A stretch of 64,000 nucleotides of DNA from Bugula neritina (Eukaryota; Bryozoa; Gymnolaemata; Cheilostomatida; Bugulidae), in NCBI GenBank assembly GCA_964035545.1, contig OZ037765.1, positions 8,150,698 to 8,214,697 of the forward strand. The letters run 5' to 3'. Numbering within the stretch: position 1 is the first letter of the stretch; each line of letters starts with the position of its first letter. Below, one piece after another: positions 11,684-25,551 of this stretch. Below the pieces are notes generated by a model. The model did no database searches. It was not told where the DNA came from and saw nothing but the letters and a program-made list of their open reading frames with translations. A program made the position numbers and the translations under genes.

Positions 11684-14600
11684 TATATATAGTGTATATA
11701 TATAGTGTATATATATAGTGTATATATGATATAGTGTGGGAGCAGCTGTGTTCTAGTGTTGTGGTGCGCTAACTTAGCAAACGCGAGGTCAGTAGTTCGA
11801 ACTCCCAAAAAAGGCTATTGGTAATGTTAGAAATGGCATTCAGTCATAATTATTCCTTTGCCACAAAAGTTAAAAGTTCTTGGCTTGCTCAAATATCCCT
11901 TTCCATCAGGAGTTCTCACAAAGATGGCGACTATAAACCCACGCGAGTTAATAAGACATATTAGTATTATAATATATTAAGATGCACAGTGTTTGGATTA
12001 TACATGAAAAAATGAAGGATAATTGAATATAGGCATTAGGGTATTAGTTTTTACAAAAGAGTACAAAATCACAACAATAATTGAAGAAAATCAAACACAA
12101 TATTCATATGCAGGGTGAGCCGAATACATACGAACCTCTTTTACCATATTACAAATTGGGTTACTCATGCATGAACCCATCTATTTGAAGAGAAAAAGTA
12201 TAAACAAACTATTAAAACTCATAGTACTTTATGAATACAAAATTTACAAAAAGCCAAATAAATGGTTAGAACTGTAAAATAGAGTTATTTAACATTTATA
12301 CAAGTTAGATTGAAAATTAAAAATAATCAAATGAAAATCATGCTCATGCTTTTTGTTGATCGAAAATTATAATTAAAGTTTCAGAAGCTATTTGTGAAGA
12401 CATATGTGACGAGAGCTAACATAATATATTTCAGTAAATTAACTGTGGCCCGTTCAAACAATTAGTGTAGCAGCTGTGAAAGATTAAAACTACAATTTAA
12501 AAACTACTACAGAATATTACAAATGTCACTCACCCAGGGCTTTAGGTCAGGGTGAGATACGACAAAGCCGTTGTTGTTAATTATAAAAGCGTAGCCAAGG
12601 GCCCCAAGCTACAAATATAAGAAACAGTGTCATAGAGGCTCCATGTCAATATTACGTCTGCTGGCAAAATAATTTGAAATGCTTGATGAAAAGTTATATA
12701 ACATTTTCATCTAATTTTTTAAAATAGTTTTTACCTTGGATCGAGGAATGAAAGCAAGAATTTCATCAAGATTGATATGGACTCCAGCAACACCAAGTAG
12801 ATTGCCGTTGTTGATCTACATAAACGGCAAGAACTTCAAATGCTATTATACTGCTAAAATAATTTTGCCACAAGAATCTTTTAAGGATGCTCAATTGCTT
12901 ACAAGATAATATATTATTTACATGTTGTGCTATTAACATTAGATAAAGATCAATTTTAACTATAACAACCAGAATTAGAGCTCAAATACATGCAAATTTA
13001 CCTCATCATCACGCTGGTCGTAAACAGGAGTGGAGACTGATATACTTAGCACAGGTTTCGTTGCCTAAAAATAGCGATAAATCCTCACAACTGTTCAACG
13101 TATATAGTAAGTCATGCTAGCTGTTGCAACAAAACAATAACAATTCCTTATACAGTAAAATATTACAAAACTAGCTTAGTTCCTGCTAACTTGAAGGAGA
13201 TGGTGGATATAAATGTCAAATTGTTCTAGTGGAGTTGCATAGTTATATATTTGTAATGCTTAAACCAGCTGAACTTTAGAATATTTTTTATATACCAAAA
13301 CAAACAACACATGTGCAATTAGTAATTGCTTCATATTTATAAATTTGACATCAGAATCTATTTATAAATGCTTCAGGAGAGAATGAGAGAGACACAAGAT
13401 ATTAGTGAGTCTAGGGAAAGTTAAGGCGTGATAGGACACAATAAAGTTTTTATGAAATCCTACTGAGCCACCTAAACAGATTTATTATTGTTTTATTATT
13501 TGCTTCCAACTGTTTTTCTAAGTTACAAAGTTGTAAGTAATAAAACTTACAATTGTTGTTTGTTAATAACCAACACATATAAATAAGATATTATATACCT
13601 TCTATATGTATATATATATATGGAAAATAATACAATTTCTCAAAAGCACCATCACTTGTAGATGGCTAAAGGTCACCACAGTTGAAACACAGTTACATTC
13701 AAACATTATAATAGTGATAATATAGTTACATCCTTGCAACCTTATAATACTAAATGAAGAATAAATGGAAATGCTAGAGATGGTAAATTAGGAGCAGATA
13801 GGTGTGAAGAAGCAAATGCATTACTAACCGTGCTAGGTAATCGTATCCATTCAGTAGTTCTGGAGTTTGTGTTGAACCCAGAGTTCTCTTCTGGTAACTT
13901 TAAGATATAAGTAATAAACACAATGAAGCTTCGTGTGGAGTTGGAAATGCAATGTCTCATTTTATACACATAGCAATACATGTTAATTCAGTTGGTCAAA
14001 TGAGTAGGCCTACAGCTTCAACTTATTCCAAGAAACCTGATCAATTTTTAACAACTCGGAAAAAAAGAAACTTTTACATGCTTGAATTGTTGGTAAGACT
14101 TCTATATTTCCAAAAATAAACCTGTGTTATAACAATACTCAATTTTAAAAAAAAAATTGCAGTCAACAGCTTGCCTAGAATGAACTAATAAAAGATTTTA
14201 TAAGTTTTCATAATAAATTCAAATGATAATTTCAATCAATGAGATGATTTAAATATGACATGTGTTACGCATTGAAGAAGAACTAGTTATAGTATTAGAC
14301 GCTGTTTACACCTGCAAAATCAACTGAAGTGCTCTAAAATTGCAACTGCCTGGCTAAGGATTTCAAAGAGAGAGATTCATGTAACATTAATGAGTATAGA
14401 TGACATTAAACTTATTTGTTGAACAGAGTTACTTACTGGTATGTTTAAATGAACGCCTGACCACGAGTTGTGAGAGATGTTATGCACAGCCAGTGGTCTA
14501 GCCATTACTCTTACATAGTCTTGAACGTAATCATGTACGTCTGCCATTGTACCAATGTGGTAGAAGTACCCTGAAGTTGTATTATAGTCATGTTATATTC

Positions 14601-17600
14601 TATTCTACCTCTATTGAATTATTTGAAATAAATCATGCTATTTATTATAATGTAATTTACTTCATACTGCAGTCAAGAATGAATTACAGAAATATTATTT
14701 TATTTACTTTACAAAATCCCTTTTAGGTAAGCTGCAAGTTCACTAGCTCCGATTCCATGATTATAAATTTGAAGTTTTATCATTTCTTTAATAGTCTTAC
14801 CTACTGTTTTATATTAAAGTAGCAATTAATGAGATAAGTTAGAAAATGCTTTCTGTATGCTTCATCGCATTAATAGTTAAGTAAGCAGTGCTTTGAAAGG
14901 GCTAAACATATAAAATTAAAGGCAGAGGACTAATTGCCATACAATGCTTAGTTTAGGCCTCTCCTATTTGCGATTATAAGTTTTATAGAATACCTCATAA
15001 CCATAAAACACAAACAGTTTTTGAAATATCAATAGAGCTATTATTTCCTTCCGAGATATGATATCTAACTGACATACCTTTGTTGGCACAGCCCATCCAC
15101 TTCACATGATTTTTATTGGCTAATGTGACTTCTTGCCCAATAAGATATGAGAAAATTCTGGCCTGAAAGATATAATTATTAAATCTATTAGTTTCCGCAT
15201 AATGATAATCTAAAGAAAGAAAGACATTCATATTTAAAAAACCGTTTATAAAATGCTATATTTTTCTGTCATAAATGCTATATCAATAATTGTAGCATCT
15301 AGTGTAGTTTGCACGGTTTAAGAAAGTAAACGAATTTTATTGGCACAATTAGTTTAGAAACTAAAATTTCACATTAAGCTGAAATACACAGCAAACATTA
15401 CAGATCTAGCAACGTACATATCGGAGCTGTGCTGTTTGGTCCTTATCAACTGTAACATTGTACCAGTTGTAAGAGTCGAAAACCTCCACATATGTTTCTG
15501 AGGCACCATCAGTGATCAACATAATGGCATTATTTGATCCTAAGTTTATTCTACTTCGATTGATTGGAGAGTGCTACAAAAAATATAGACTTGAGCAACA
15601 CTGGCTCTGAAATATCAATGTGCCAAACATCAAGTTTAAGTTATTGCTTAAAACTGGTCTGAACAGACTAGCAAAAGAGTTCAATAGTTTCATTATTAAT
15701 GACAATGTCATCCATAATTTCAAGTAGACTAAGCATAGTAATATCAAATAATCATAAGCCTGGAAATGGAAAGTCAGATGCAGCATTGAGAGACTGTTAA
15801 CTACAAATGTTTTGGAAAAATCTGTAAAAGTACAAGCAAAGAACTTTAGTTATTAGATTTTTTGTTATAGATAGACAGCATACATCATTTTATAAAGTCA
15901 ATAGACCCGTGACTAATTATGATGATTAAAGAACCAAATATGTTAAATGCTGCTTGCTAGTCAGATAAATAACAGCATATGAAACACACCATTCAAATCA
16001 GTTTATACATAAAGACAAACCTTTTGCAAGACGTCAAATGCCAGTTGAAAAGCTTTAGTAAAATTTGCTATCTGTATGCTTTGAACTTCCATCAAACTTT
16101 TGGTAACTCTCTGTAACAGTCAATAGAATAATAAATGCAATGTTCCTGCAGGGCATTATTACAGCACTTAAAAGCCTTATTAATTAGTTATGATTCAATG
16201 TCTGAATGTAGATGGTACAGCACGCTATACAGCAAAATAGACAAGGCCATACGTTTCCACTGAAAATATGACAAAAGTGAATATATGTTATGTATGCACA
16301 GTTATACAATATACTCTGTTTTGTATATGTCTGACTTTGGTGTGATTTGAGCACTCTAGTTTGAATCAGCACATCTCTAAATGTTTTTTCTTGTATTTTT
16401 CAGGTACCCTTTTTTACACAGGATAGTAAGGGTATCCTTTTAGCTGCAACAGTACCAGTAAAATAAAATCTCACCTAACTGCGCTAGAGTGAAAATTTAA
16501 AAACTATGTTGTAGATCTTCTTTTTCCCCAGTGCAACTTTTTTGAAATTTTTTATTTTCATATTTTTTGCAAAGTTATAGACAAAAACTGCCCCTTTTTG
16601 GCCAAATCTTTCTGCAAAGCTGACTTTTCAGTAACAGTAAAATATCTCAGTAGCAAAACATGACATCTGAATAGAAATTGCACCGTTAGAATTCTGAGAT
16701 TCGGTGTGCTGATATAAGAACAGCTTTTAAAATAATTATCATTTACAGATTGAGTTAAATGTTCAGCCCAACACATGTGCATAACTATGAAATGTTATCA
16801 CATGTACACACTGAAAATGCTGCAAGTGCAGAAACTACAATCCAAGAGTCAATTAGCTAAATTGATTACTAAACAACCTTTGCTCAAGAGACCACCACAC
16901 TACTGATATAAAACAATATGGCTGTACACTAACTATTGTTGTGTACATAGTATTAATAGTTGATACTAACTTCGTACTAAATCTATAAAGGCTGTGTAAA
17001 ATTGCATGAATAATTAATTTAGAATGTATGTATAACCAGTTGAAACTAAAAGTTCAGCTGGAGTGCTATTTGAACAACTTAGTATCATACCTAGTTAACT
17101 TAAAATTTAAATGAATAACCAAAAGTATATATTTTAGATAATATTCTGCTACATAAGATACAGTTACATACTCGGATATTCTTTGATGTAGCTTGGATAA
17201 GGGAGCCATTGGAGTGTTGACAGTCACAATCCACAAACCTCGAGTCATTGTTGAACTAAATTAATACAAATAATAAAATAATGTTTTGCAAAGCAAAAAT
17301 AAAAATTATGTTTAATAATCTTCATACTGCACTACAAAGGTCTAAAGGAAGAAGTATTTGTTAAGTTAGAGCGGAGCTAGCAAGGTGAAGCTAATGTGTC
17401 ATTAGTGCATTAATCTAATCTATTGGAAACAAAAGTACTCAATCTTTTAGTAGCTCAGTGGCCATATGTTGCCGATTCATTTGAATGCAATAGTAGAGAA
17501 AATTAGAGAACTTGGTTAATCTCAATTTAATTGAGATAAGCCAAGTTTTTTAATTGTCTTAATTTATTTTGGTTTGAGGCGTGGGTTGAAATTCTTGCAA

Positions 17601-20600
17601 GATAATAACTCTTTTGCTGCATTTATAGTTGGTAACTTGGGCTTTCCTCAATTGTTTCGCTACTGCACCTACAGCTGTCCATTTTAATTGAATTGGCTGG
17701 AAAATGGTCTATATTAATTTTTGTACAATTATGCCACTATCTTTTTTCCTTTTCACAAGCTTATCAACAATAATAAAACTTTATTAAAAGCAAACAACAA
17801 AGAAAGAAAGATTATTCGTAAACTATGTTACTAGATAAAAAAAACTGACGACTGATGTGTATATATAGATTTGCCTTTAGTCATCACTACTCTGTGCACC
17901 ATTGTGTTAATAATTGGTAACACCCAACAACTCTTACAGGCAATTCAAATATACAGCTCAGAATAAGAGCAGGTTTCGTAGCTCTTTGTTTACACTTTTG
18001 AAATTAAACTTGATGAAAGGAGAAAAGCTTCTCTAACATTGGTTGGTACTGAAAAAACTTAGTATTTATATGCTACACCTCTCTTACATACTTGCTTGTA
18101 ACATACCTGAAGCTAAAACTTGAATTTTGTTTTCAGTTATATAAATTATTTCATTAAAATGGAAATTAGTTTAAATAAATTTACTATGCCTAGGTTTGTA
18201 AGCTTTTAATAACTTTTCAATTTGTATTCAGATAAAAACAATTGTGCAGTTGAAATATCTAAAGCTGTTTGTCAAAACATGCCACATCGTATAACTTTAA
18301 GTTGATGTTGAGAGTCAAGTTATGAGCTGTACACCCACACAGCAAATTGAAAATCCCCTGTGAGAGCTCCAGGGATAGAACAGCAGCCTGTTTATTATTT
18401 ATAATATGTATAGTATCAATGCCTGCCGATCTAAAAGAACTTCGTGTAAAGTATTGTGTAATATTTTGGAAGCTGATCAAACGACTCTCTGTGTTTCATT
18501 AAAACTTTGTGTGATAATGACAAGTTCTAGCATCAACTTATAATTTCTAATATCTTAAGTGCAATACACAAATTGAATTAGAATAAGTACCTGTAATATT
18601 TTAGACACTGTAAATACTTTGCTAACTGAATTACAAGCTGCAATCAGCAATATTTTGAAAGTTGTACTAAAAGCCAAAGTTAAACATTTATGATGTAACT
18701 ACTGAGATCTACCTCTTATAGACTTAGCTCACCGTTATTAAGTTAAAAAAATCGTTTTCATTTAGGGACTCCATTATTTTTTTCACAGTCGTTTTTGCAA
18801 TCTCCATTCGAAGCCCAGTCATGCTGCCACTGTTGTCAAGAAGTATGATGATGTTTTTAGGAGGTGCTGCCGCACTGGTGTACCTGTGAAACATTAACTG
18901 TTATATTAATGTCTTATTTCCAAATATTATAGACAATGTTATAGCTTGTAGCACTATAATACTAATAGGTTTAGTGCATGTGGTACATCTTTTGTCAGAC
19001 TATAAAACAGATCAGTGAATTTATCTTAACTATAGGATAAGGTTTGTGCAACTGCACAGACATACTTAGTAGAAATGCTGGTTCTATCAATGGTCTACAT
19101 ATTGATGAGTTACATTATCATTGTTTAATAGCATTCAAATGGCTTGACTATAACAGCTATTGTAAGGTTAATCAATATCCCAATTTATAATGACACTTCA
19201 AAGCTTTATTCCACACTACAGATAAATACTAGCCCCAAATAAAACTTGATAGCAGAAACACGTGAGGACAGCATCAATCATTTGACCATAAAGATAATAG
19301 GAATTGATTTGTTTACTTATATATCAACAGCTAATGAATGATGGGGACTCTACAACCCAATGTACTAGCAATTTACATTTAATTATCAGTAATTACTATT
19401 TCTCATACTCACTGCACTCATAGAATATTCATCATTTGTCAAACATTGGGAGAAGTTAAAGCAGTCAAGGAATATAGAGGAGAATTATTGATTAATTCAA
19501 CGATGCAGGCAGCAGTTAACATTAAGTCATAACACAATAACGCTGCCTACCCACATGTATCAAAGAAAGCAACTTTTCAATACTAAGAATAACCAGCTTT
19601 GAGATTGGTCTCTGACATTATAAACATACCATTCGGTTAACCTAGCATCAAACATGTCCATTCCTTCATTATACCATGCTGAAGCTACAAATATAAACAA
19701 AAGCTGCTCAGCTAATTGATATATAAAATATCAGGAATACATAAATAAGTGAGGCAAATCAAACAGATGAAAGCTATGATGCCCTGAATGTATGCCTGCA
19801 CTCAGCTTTGGTTTCAAATATTTGATTTGTCTTTTGGATTTGATACAAGCTTGCTTTATTTTAAGGGCAGCCTCATCTGTAAAACCAATGCTGTAGAAAC
19901 GGACTGCAGAATTAAGGTGTAGACAGCACATTGAACTCCATGAGGCTCACAGCATGAGTGGAATGATACGTAACGTAGTAGTAGCAACTCTACTTGTTTC
20001 AATCATTCTGTAGGCTATATGCTGTGCTTACGAGAGCTCGTGGTGGGTACTTGTGAGCAAATCAATTATTTCTATAGGCATAATTATGCTGTGCCATTGC
20101 ATAATGTTATAATATACCATTAGAGCCTATCATATGATTTATATCTGTAGCAGGCAGCCATCTCTAGCCCCTAGACTAATAACCAGCAACACAAGTTTCT
20201 TAAACAAAAGGACTTTAGCCTAAATAAAAACAATTGATATATGAAAATGGATGTGATCCAAAAATAAAATTATTCAACACAAATGTTTGCAACCCATAAG
20301 GGATGCCTGAAATAAACAAAATAGTTATTATTAGAATGTGAAGTCAGGGGAGGTATGGGGGAGAAAATTTGCCGCCCTTTGACCGAATTAACATTTTATA
20401 GAAAAATGCTGTGCTGGTTTGCCTCTTGTATAGGCACAGAACTTCCCATCACAGTCCCCTGAAAACATATGGAACTTTCTGGAAATACTCTTGAGTAACT
20501 TTAATTTGGGAGGTAAAAAATTTGTACCTACTAGCAAATTAATGATTGCCAATGTTAAATATTTCATATAATTTACACCTCAAATGGGTTATGAATTGTC

Positions 20601-23600
20601 AGAATATTGACTAGTATTAACTTTTGAAAACTGGACTAGAGAAATTTACAAGTGTTTGATATCTGCATACATCATTAGAAATACTGCTTTAGTTTATATG
20701 TACATCAAAGACCTTACTTCAAGCAGTGCAGATACTTATATGTATCACTTACTCACTTCATGCATATCTGTATTTACACTTTGCAACACATTAGAAACCT
20801 GATTCATATCCTCAACCAGATAAGAACCATATCATGCATTTATTATAAAAAACCACAATTGACTTTATGAATTTTTCATAGAATTTTGTAAAGTGCCAAA
20901 ATTTGTATTTCAAAATAAGTGTTGCTTTTAACACCCATTGACTTTGCAAAGCCAGTTGCGTTTAGTGTTTATTTATATTATTTGATTCCATAGCATTTGG
21001 TTACCTGGATAGAATCGTAAAAACCCCGCAGAGCTAGCAAAAAATTGCCATGCTGATTTCATATTGCCTTGGTTTTTTGAGAAAACCTCATCTAGCTTTC
21101 CCGTCCAGCTGATATTATCCAGGAGAAAAGGAGCTACGAAATACCATATAAACATTCAGAATTACACTCTAGCTTATCAACTAAAAACAGAAAAAAATAT
21201 ACAAGCCATAGAATATCATCACAATTAGATTGAGTTATTTTCAAAGTATCAAAAATTTATTCAAACTATTTTGGCTGTTTTACAGGATATAGGCCAAATG
21301 AAATAAAACTTTATCTCTGAGAAAGTGGTACACCCTTCTAAAACCCTGAGCGGATTTTTTTTATTTATATTCATTAATACTGCTAGAGTTACAGACTTGA
21401 TGGTAAATCGAATTCATGAGAATTTACCAATAAAATGATTCAGTAAGTAAACAGCATGTTGAAGAATTTGATTCACACATCCCAATTCTGCTTATAAGCA
21501 AAGTATTCAATGCAAATTATATTTTATGCAACAAAAGGGCATAAACAATTTGTACTCATGTTTAGAAAAAAAATATGTATCAGATCGCTTTGAATTATAT
21601 TTGTTTGTCCATTACATACTCTATTGGATATTCCGGCTACATAGTTTATGAACATAATATATATGCACACGTATATGCATATATGCCGAAATATATTCTC
21701 CGGCAGCTTGCAGGAATATCTCTAGCTATTGAAATCAGTGCATGTCAGTAGAATTCTATATTTGCTTCTGCCTCTTTTTTCATATAAAAAATTGAAAAGT
21801 GAGCCAAACTTGGAAAAAAAGTGATGTTAGAAACAGTTACTAGGTATTACAGCTCAGTAACACCATTGTGTCAAATGAAACACTGCTAAATAAATAGGTC
21901 AACTTAGGTTTAAAAAACTTGCTTGTAATAGCAGTGGAAAAGGGCATTGGAACTAACCACATTTATATATGTTAGTAGGAACATGTATTGCACTAGCATT
22001 CAGGCTAACAGGAACTTGGAAGTGTTCTCTCCATTCTTCGTACAAAGGCAAATACAGTTCAAGGTTAGGTCCATTATATGTTGAGTTTTCATCCACATCG
22101 TCAGGGAAGATGAGGTTTCCTCGATCCTTGTATATCGTAATGTCTTTACTGTCATAGTATGTAAAGTCATCACAAGTGTGATTTTCAGAACTGTAGTTTA
22201 AAAATAATTCTTGAGCTTTTTTCTTGATTTCCTAGAAAATAAACAATAATAAGTACTTTTATTAATAGGTACGTCTTATCCAACAACAAAAGTTTGACAA
22301 TACATGCAAATTAAACTTTATTTTTTGGCTAGGATCATTGGTCTTGTTTGCCCAAATATTATCCGTGGTATAAATTGGCAAAACTAAACTAATACAGCTT
22401 TTCCATCAAAAGCATTGGCAGCAGGAGAGCATGGCAGTATTGTTACAGATGAATGGAAGAAATAATCTATTCTGCTATCCTGAGAAAACAATAGCCAAGT
22501 GAGCTCAAGAGTAAAAAGTCAAACAAACATTAAATGGTGTCACAGCACTGGGGAAGAAAAACAAAGCAATACAATTAATAGACAGCATATCTGTTGTCTG
22601 TAATTGTACTAAGCATCTTTCAAACATGGTATGCAGTTCATTGCATTGTGAAATTATTATGAATTGGATTCATTGATTTTGCCTTTTTAGTAGATTTTAT
22701 TGTCAAGCAAGCCCAGAATAGTTTCTATGTACGAGTACTTTCTATAGATGCTTCTAGGAGAATTGACAATTTCTGAATGCAATATAAACATATTAAATTT
22801 AGTATTATTCAAGTATACCTTCTAAATTATAGTAGATTCAAAACACTTAAGAGAGATGGTCGCTGTGAATAAAATAACTAGAGCTTAAACCATTACCAAC
22901 CAGCCAAGGCAGTAACATGCCTTCCACAATATACTATGGGGTTGGGCTAATTCCATCACTATAAAACTCAAGGGTCAAACTATAAAATGAGGAGAAACCT
23001 TCAGTTATTTGCATTATTCTATCTTTAGCAAGTGTCTCAGTATTATAATTTCAATTTTTGTATAAAAATATCTGTAATTGTTACATCAGGGAAAACGAAA
23101 CACTAAAATTTCAAAGAATTCAAACTACTTCTGCCTCAAGTCATACCACCAACATGGCTGAAGAGAATCACCAGGACAGTTTTTAGCTGACACCATTCTG
23201 GCATCCTAGTAGGGTCTGCACCCCTAGACTAGCGCTGTATGTCACACTAAACAAGGACCTCTCTCTACTAGACTAGTGCTACTCCCTAAACTATGAGCAC
23301 AAGTCAAACCATATTTGATAAGGTCACTTCCTGTTTTTATATTGAACGAAGTCTAATGAAGGTGAGAGACAATCTATCAAGAGATACTGTTAAAAAGTTA
23401 CCAGCCATTACATACTTTTCTATATATGACTTGAGTTACCAAAAGCTTTCATAACACACAAGTAGGTTGAGTTGTATGCAGAGCCTGTAGGATAGAAGGC
23501 CCCAACAAAGGCAGTACTAGTTAATGCCCGCAGCACTAGAAGCTGCTACATTGATCTGTTGCCACCATTCCAATAGAATGTGTAGGAAGAGAGTGAATCA

Positions 23601-25551
23601 ATTTTGATGCCCAAGCTTACAGTTAATGTGATTATGAGTAACAAAGGTCCATAGGCCAGACGTTAATAAGAAATGCTGTTTCTCAAGCTGTCTCCACTCA
23701 ATTAACTGAGGCAACAGAGAATCTTTTATAGCTTAAGCTTTGTAGCAATTACATAATTATTTGTTCAGAGTTTACTATTTCATTTTGAATTTAGGAGGAC
23801 CTGAATTTTTTGCAAGAGGTTTCATTAGAATTCACATCTTAATCCTTCTACATCAAAGGTCAAATAAAATACTATAAGTTTTTAGTTATATAATAAAAAA
23901 CCATTTGAAATGCAAAGTTTTCTGTGACAAGAATAGCACATGATAAAATAAAAATGGTTTTGTTGCTTCACACTACTTCAGAACATTAGTTAGAGATAAT
24001 AGCTTGAAAAGAGCACATCAGCAATACTTGGAATATTATAATCATCAATTAGCCAACACTGCTGAGTTTGATATTTTGTATTAATACTTGGAACACACAT
24101 TTTTGCAATAATATAGAAATGATAAATCTAGCGCAATCAGTGTCAGCTAGTAAGAGAGCTGCACATATTGCTAAATTAGGGTAAGACTTTCACAACTGCT
24201 TCGAAAAGCTAATGATGTCGGGACTTAAAAATTTCAAGCACTTTGATACAGTGCTCTTCCCTCTGTATCTCACTAAACTTCAGGTTCCAAAACCTCAATT
24301 CGTGACATAATAGAATAGGTACCAGATTTAAGTCACAGATTCGTTAAATTTGGTCAGTTTGTCCGTATACACACTTACATAAGCCACATAATTTTGTGCA
24401 AAATTGATCCGTGAGATGTGGTGGGAGCACTTTGAATTAATCTATAGCTATATGCAGTGAGACAAAATTTTCAATTTGATGCCTTTTCAAATGCATATTA
24501 GTTTAGAAAAGCAGGTATCACAAACTGATAAACAACTGATAGTTCTAAACAAAGCTATCGGGTATATGACAGCATGTTAGGTGAAGCTTTGAAATATTAA
24601 TAGATGGTTTTAGGAATTGCACAAAGGTAATGCATAATGAAACACTTTTGAATAAGGAGACAAAAAAACAATGTTTGACATAAGCAAAATGGGCGAGAGT
24701 GTTACATATACTCTACAAGGAAATAACACAGTCCCAATTGATGTAAATTAAAACTATGTTTTTAGTAAAGATTGCCAACAGCACGTTTTACTTTTCTATT
24801 TATACTGTGTTCCATATTTAAATATTATCCAATGTGAATACAGAAGGTTAATAAAACATAAAATAATTTGCTACTTACTATTGCAGCTTCAAGTCGCACT
24901 TGAAGATAACTTTCAATTTTTTTCGCAACTTCTACTGATAAAGTTGTTCCGTTTATATAATGTGTTGTGTATGTGGCCTCTTTATATTTCTGCATAAAAT
25001 GATGCTTAAATAAATAAAATGCAGCAGGAGCAAATAAGAACACTGTCCTAAAACAATGTATCGAAGAAAGAAAAAATATGTTTTACACAGAGATTAGAAA
25101 TTTGCACTTTAATAAAAATACAATAAAATGACCTGATATTTTGTAGTTTGTCAAAAAAAAATCTGCAGAAAAATTCACATTCAAAGAGCCTGGTTAAATT
25201 GGTAATATTACAATATAGCTTAAAAATTTACTTGCAATTAGAGCATTTCTGATCTTACAATAACTATACAGATAGTCAGTGGTTACCTTTTCTATAACTT
25301 TTATTCCACTTGCATTTTTACATTGCCGGTCTATTTGTTGTCCTAATGAAGTAGCCCAAAACTCTACTCTGTAAAATATTGATTTGAGCATACAAAAAGT
25401 AAGTACAGTAATTCAGAAGAACTTTAGTTGTTGATCATTATAAATTTACTTACATGGCAGGATTGAGTTCTAAGTAAGACTGTGTAAATCCAACGATGGT
25501 GAACAGGTATACCACTGTAGTAGCAATAACCACAGACAATGTCCATTGCAT
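3969..25551 (-). CDS. CACNA2D3: Voltage-gated calcium channel alpha2/delta subunit (alpha2delta-3/4-like)
   Basis: Extracellular auxiliary subunit that promotes trafficking of CaV channels. Exons join in phase: 25454-25551 (ATG, signal peptide MQWTLSVVIATTVVYLFTIV), 25287-25368, 24879-24989, 21958-22231, 21005-21133, 19630-19684, 18733-18883, 17172-17255, 16021-16110, 15418-15573, 15078-15162, 14437-14570, 13829-13897 (start uncertain), 13002-13064, 12735-12815, 12534-12608, 12136-12180, 11461-11565, 11147-11283, 10750-10797, 10313-10489, 9527-9637, 8424-8599, 7815-8020, 7439-7572, 6952-7033, 6696-6748, 5366-5545 and 4053 to about 3969. The first 27 exons give about 1003 residues. The VWA domain (exons 7-11) has an intact MIDAS, LLDNSGSM, and IMLITDGAS. 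The Cache-type region includes GYAFIINNNGFVVSHPDL. The C-terminal cysteine region includes NCSDCSYSK and YLMVLEGECSCEI. Paralogue assignment (3/4 over 1/2) rests on the GLRxxIAK..V..I and NDFFN matches and is tentative. Confidence 0.93.
4661..4912 (-). other. Overlapping open frames in an alpha2/delta intron, no function assigned
   Basis: Two overlapping minus-strand frames (4661-4912 and 4509-4826) lie between the exons ending at 5366 and starting at 4053. One reads IRWYYFSVEDEKNLTEICE and the other contains a hydrophobic stretch. Neither matches the alpha2/delta family at this position, and the flanking exons join directly (KR|SYVANRV). Probably intronic. Confidence 0.15.
5891..6104 (-). 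other. Unexplained open frame inside the alpha2/delta gene, possible alternative exon
   Basis: After the acceptor-like TGTACACACAG an open frame runs to a GTGTAAGC donor-like site. It contains NTTQSSEFV, PAAPIVNSSYN, SKCLTCQLHTNSA and a CxxC. The flanking constitutive exons (6696-6748 and 5366-5545) already join in phase and align well to the family without it. It is therefore either an alternative exon, which would need another phase, or chance. Confidence 0.2.
10866..10962. repeat. TATATACA microsatellite
   Basis: Repeated TATATATACATTATA units lie in the alpha2/delta intron between the exons at 10750-10797 and 11147-11283. Open frames over it are artefacts of the repeat. Confidence 0.9.
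11650..11738. repeat. TA / TATATATAGTG microsatellite
   Basis: A run of TA dinucleotides is followed by about four GTATATATATA units ending in TAGTG. It lies in the intron between exons 11461-11565 and 12136-12180, immediately in front of the tRNA-like element at 11741. Confidence 0.9.
11741..11815 (+). repeat. tRNA-like sequence, probable SINE head
   Basis: TAGTGTTGTGGTGCG resembles a pol III A box, and GTTCGAACTCC about 40 bases later is a near-perfect B box (consensus GGTTCGANTCC). There is no paired acceptor stem and the sequence continues as AT-rich DNA, so a tRNA-derived SINE is more likely than a tRNA gene. It is intronic in the alpha2/delta gene. Confidence 0.45.
17444..17500 (+). 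repeat. tRNA-like A-box fragment (possible SINE remnant)
   Basis: TAGCTCAGTGGCCATATG is an exact A-box match, followed by a poor B-box candidate GATTCATTTGAATGC. It sits in an alpha2/delta intron next to the hairpin at 17509. Confidence 0.3.
17509..17547. repeat. Short palindromic hairpin
   Basis: AACTTGG and CCAAGTT flank an inner ATCTCAATT/AATTGAGAT pair around a TA centre, giving a near-perfect inverted repeat of about 39 bases in an intron. Confidence 0.7.
22232..24878. other. Large alpha2/delta intron, no gene seen
   Basis: This 2.6-kb intron between the third and fourth coding exons holds no convincing gene. The stretch at about 23150-23660 is less AT-rich than its surroundings (for example GACCTCTCTCTACTAGACTA, and CCCGCAGCACTAGAAGC) and may be an old transposon remnant. 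I see no termini or coding motif to prove it. Confidence 0.5.
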
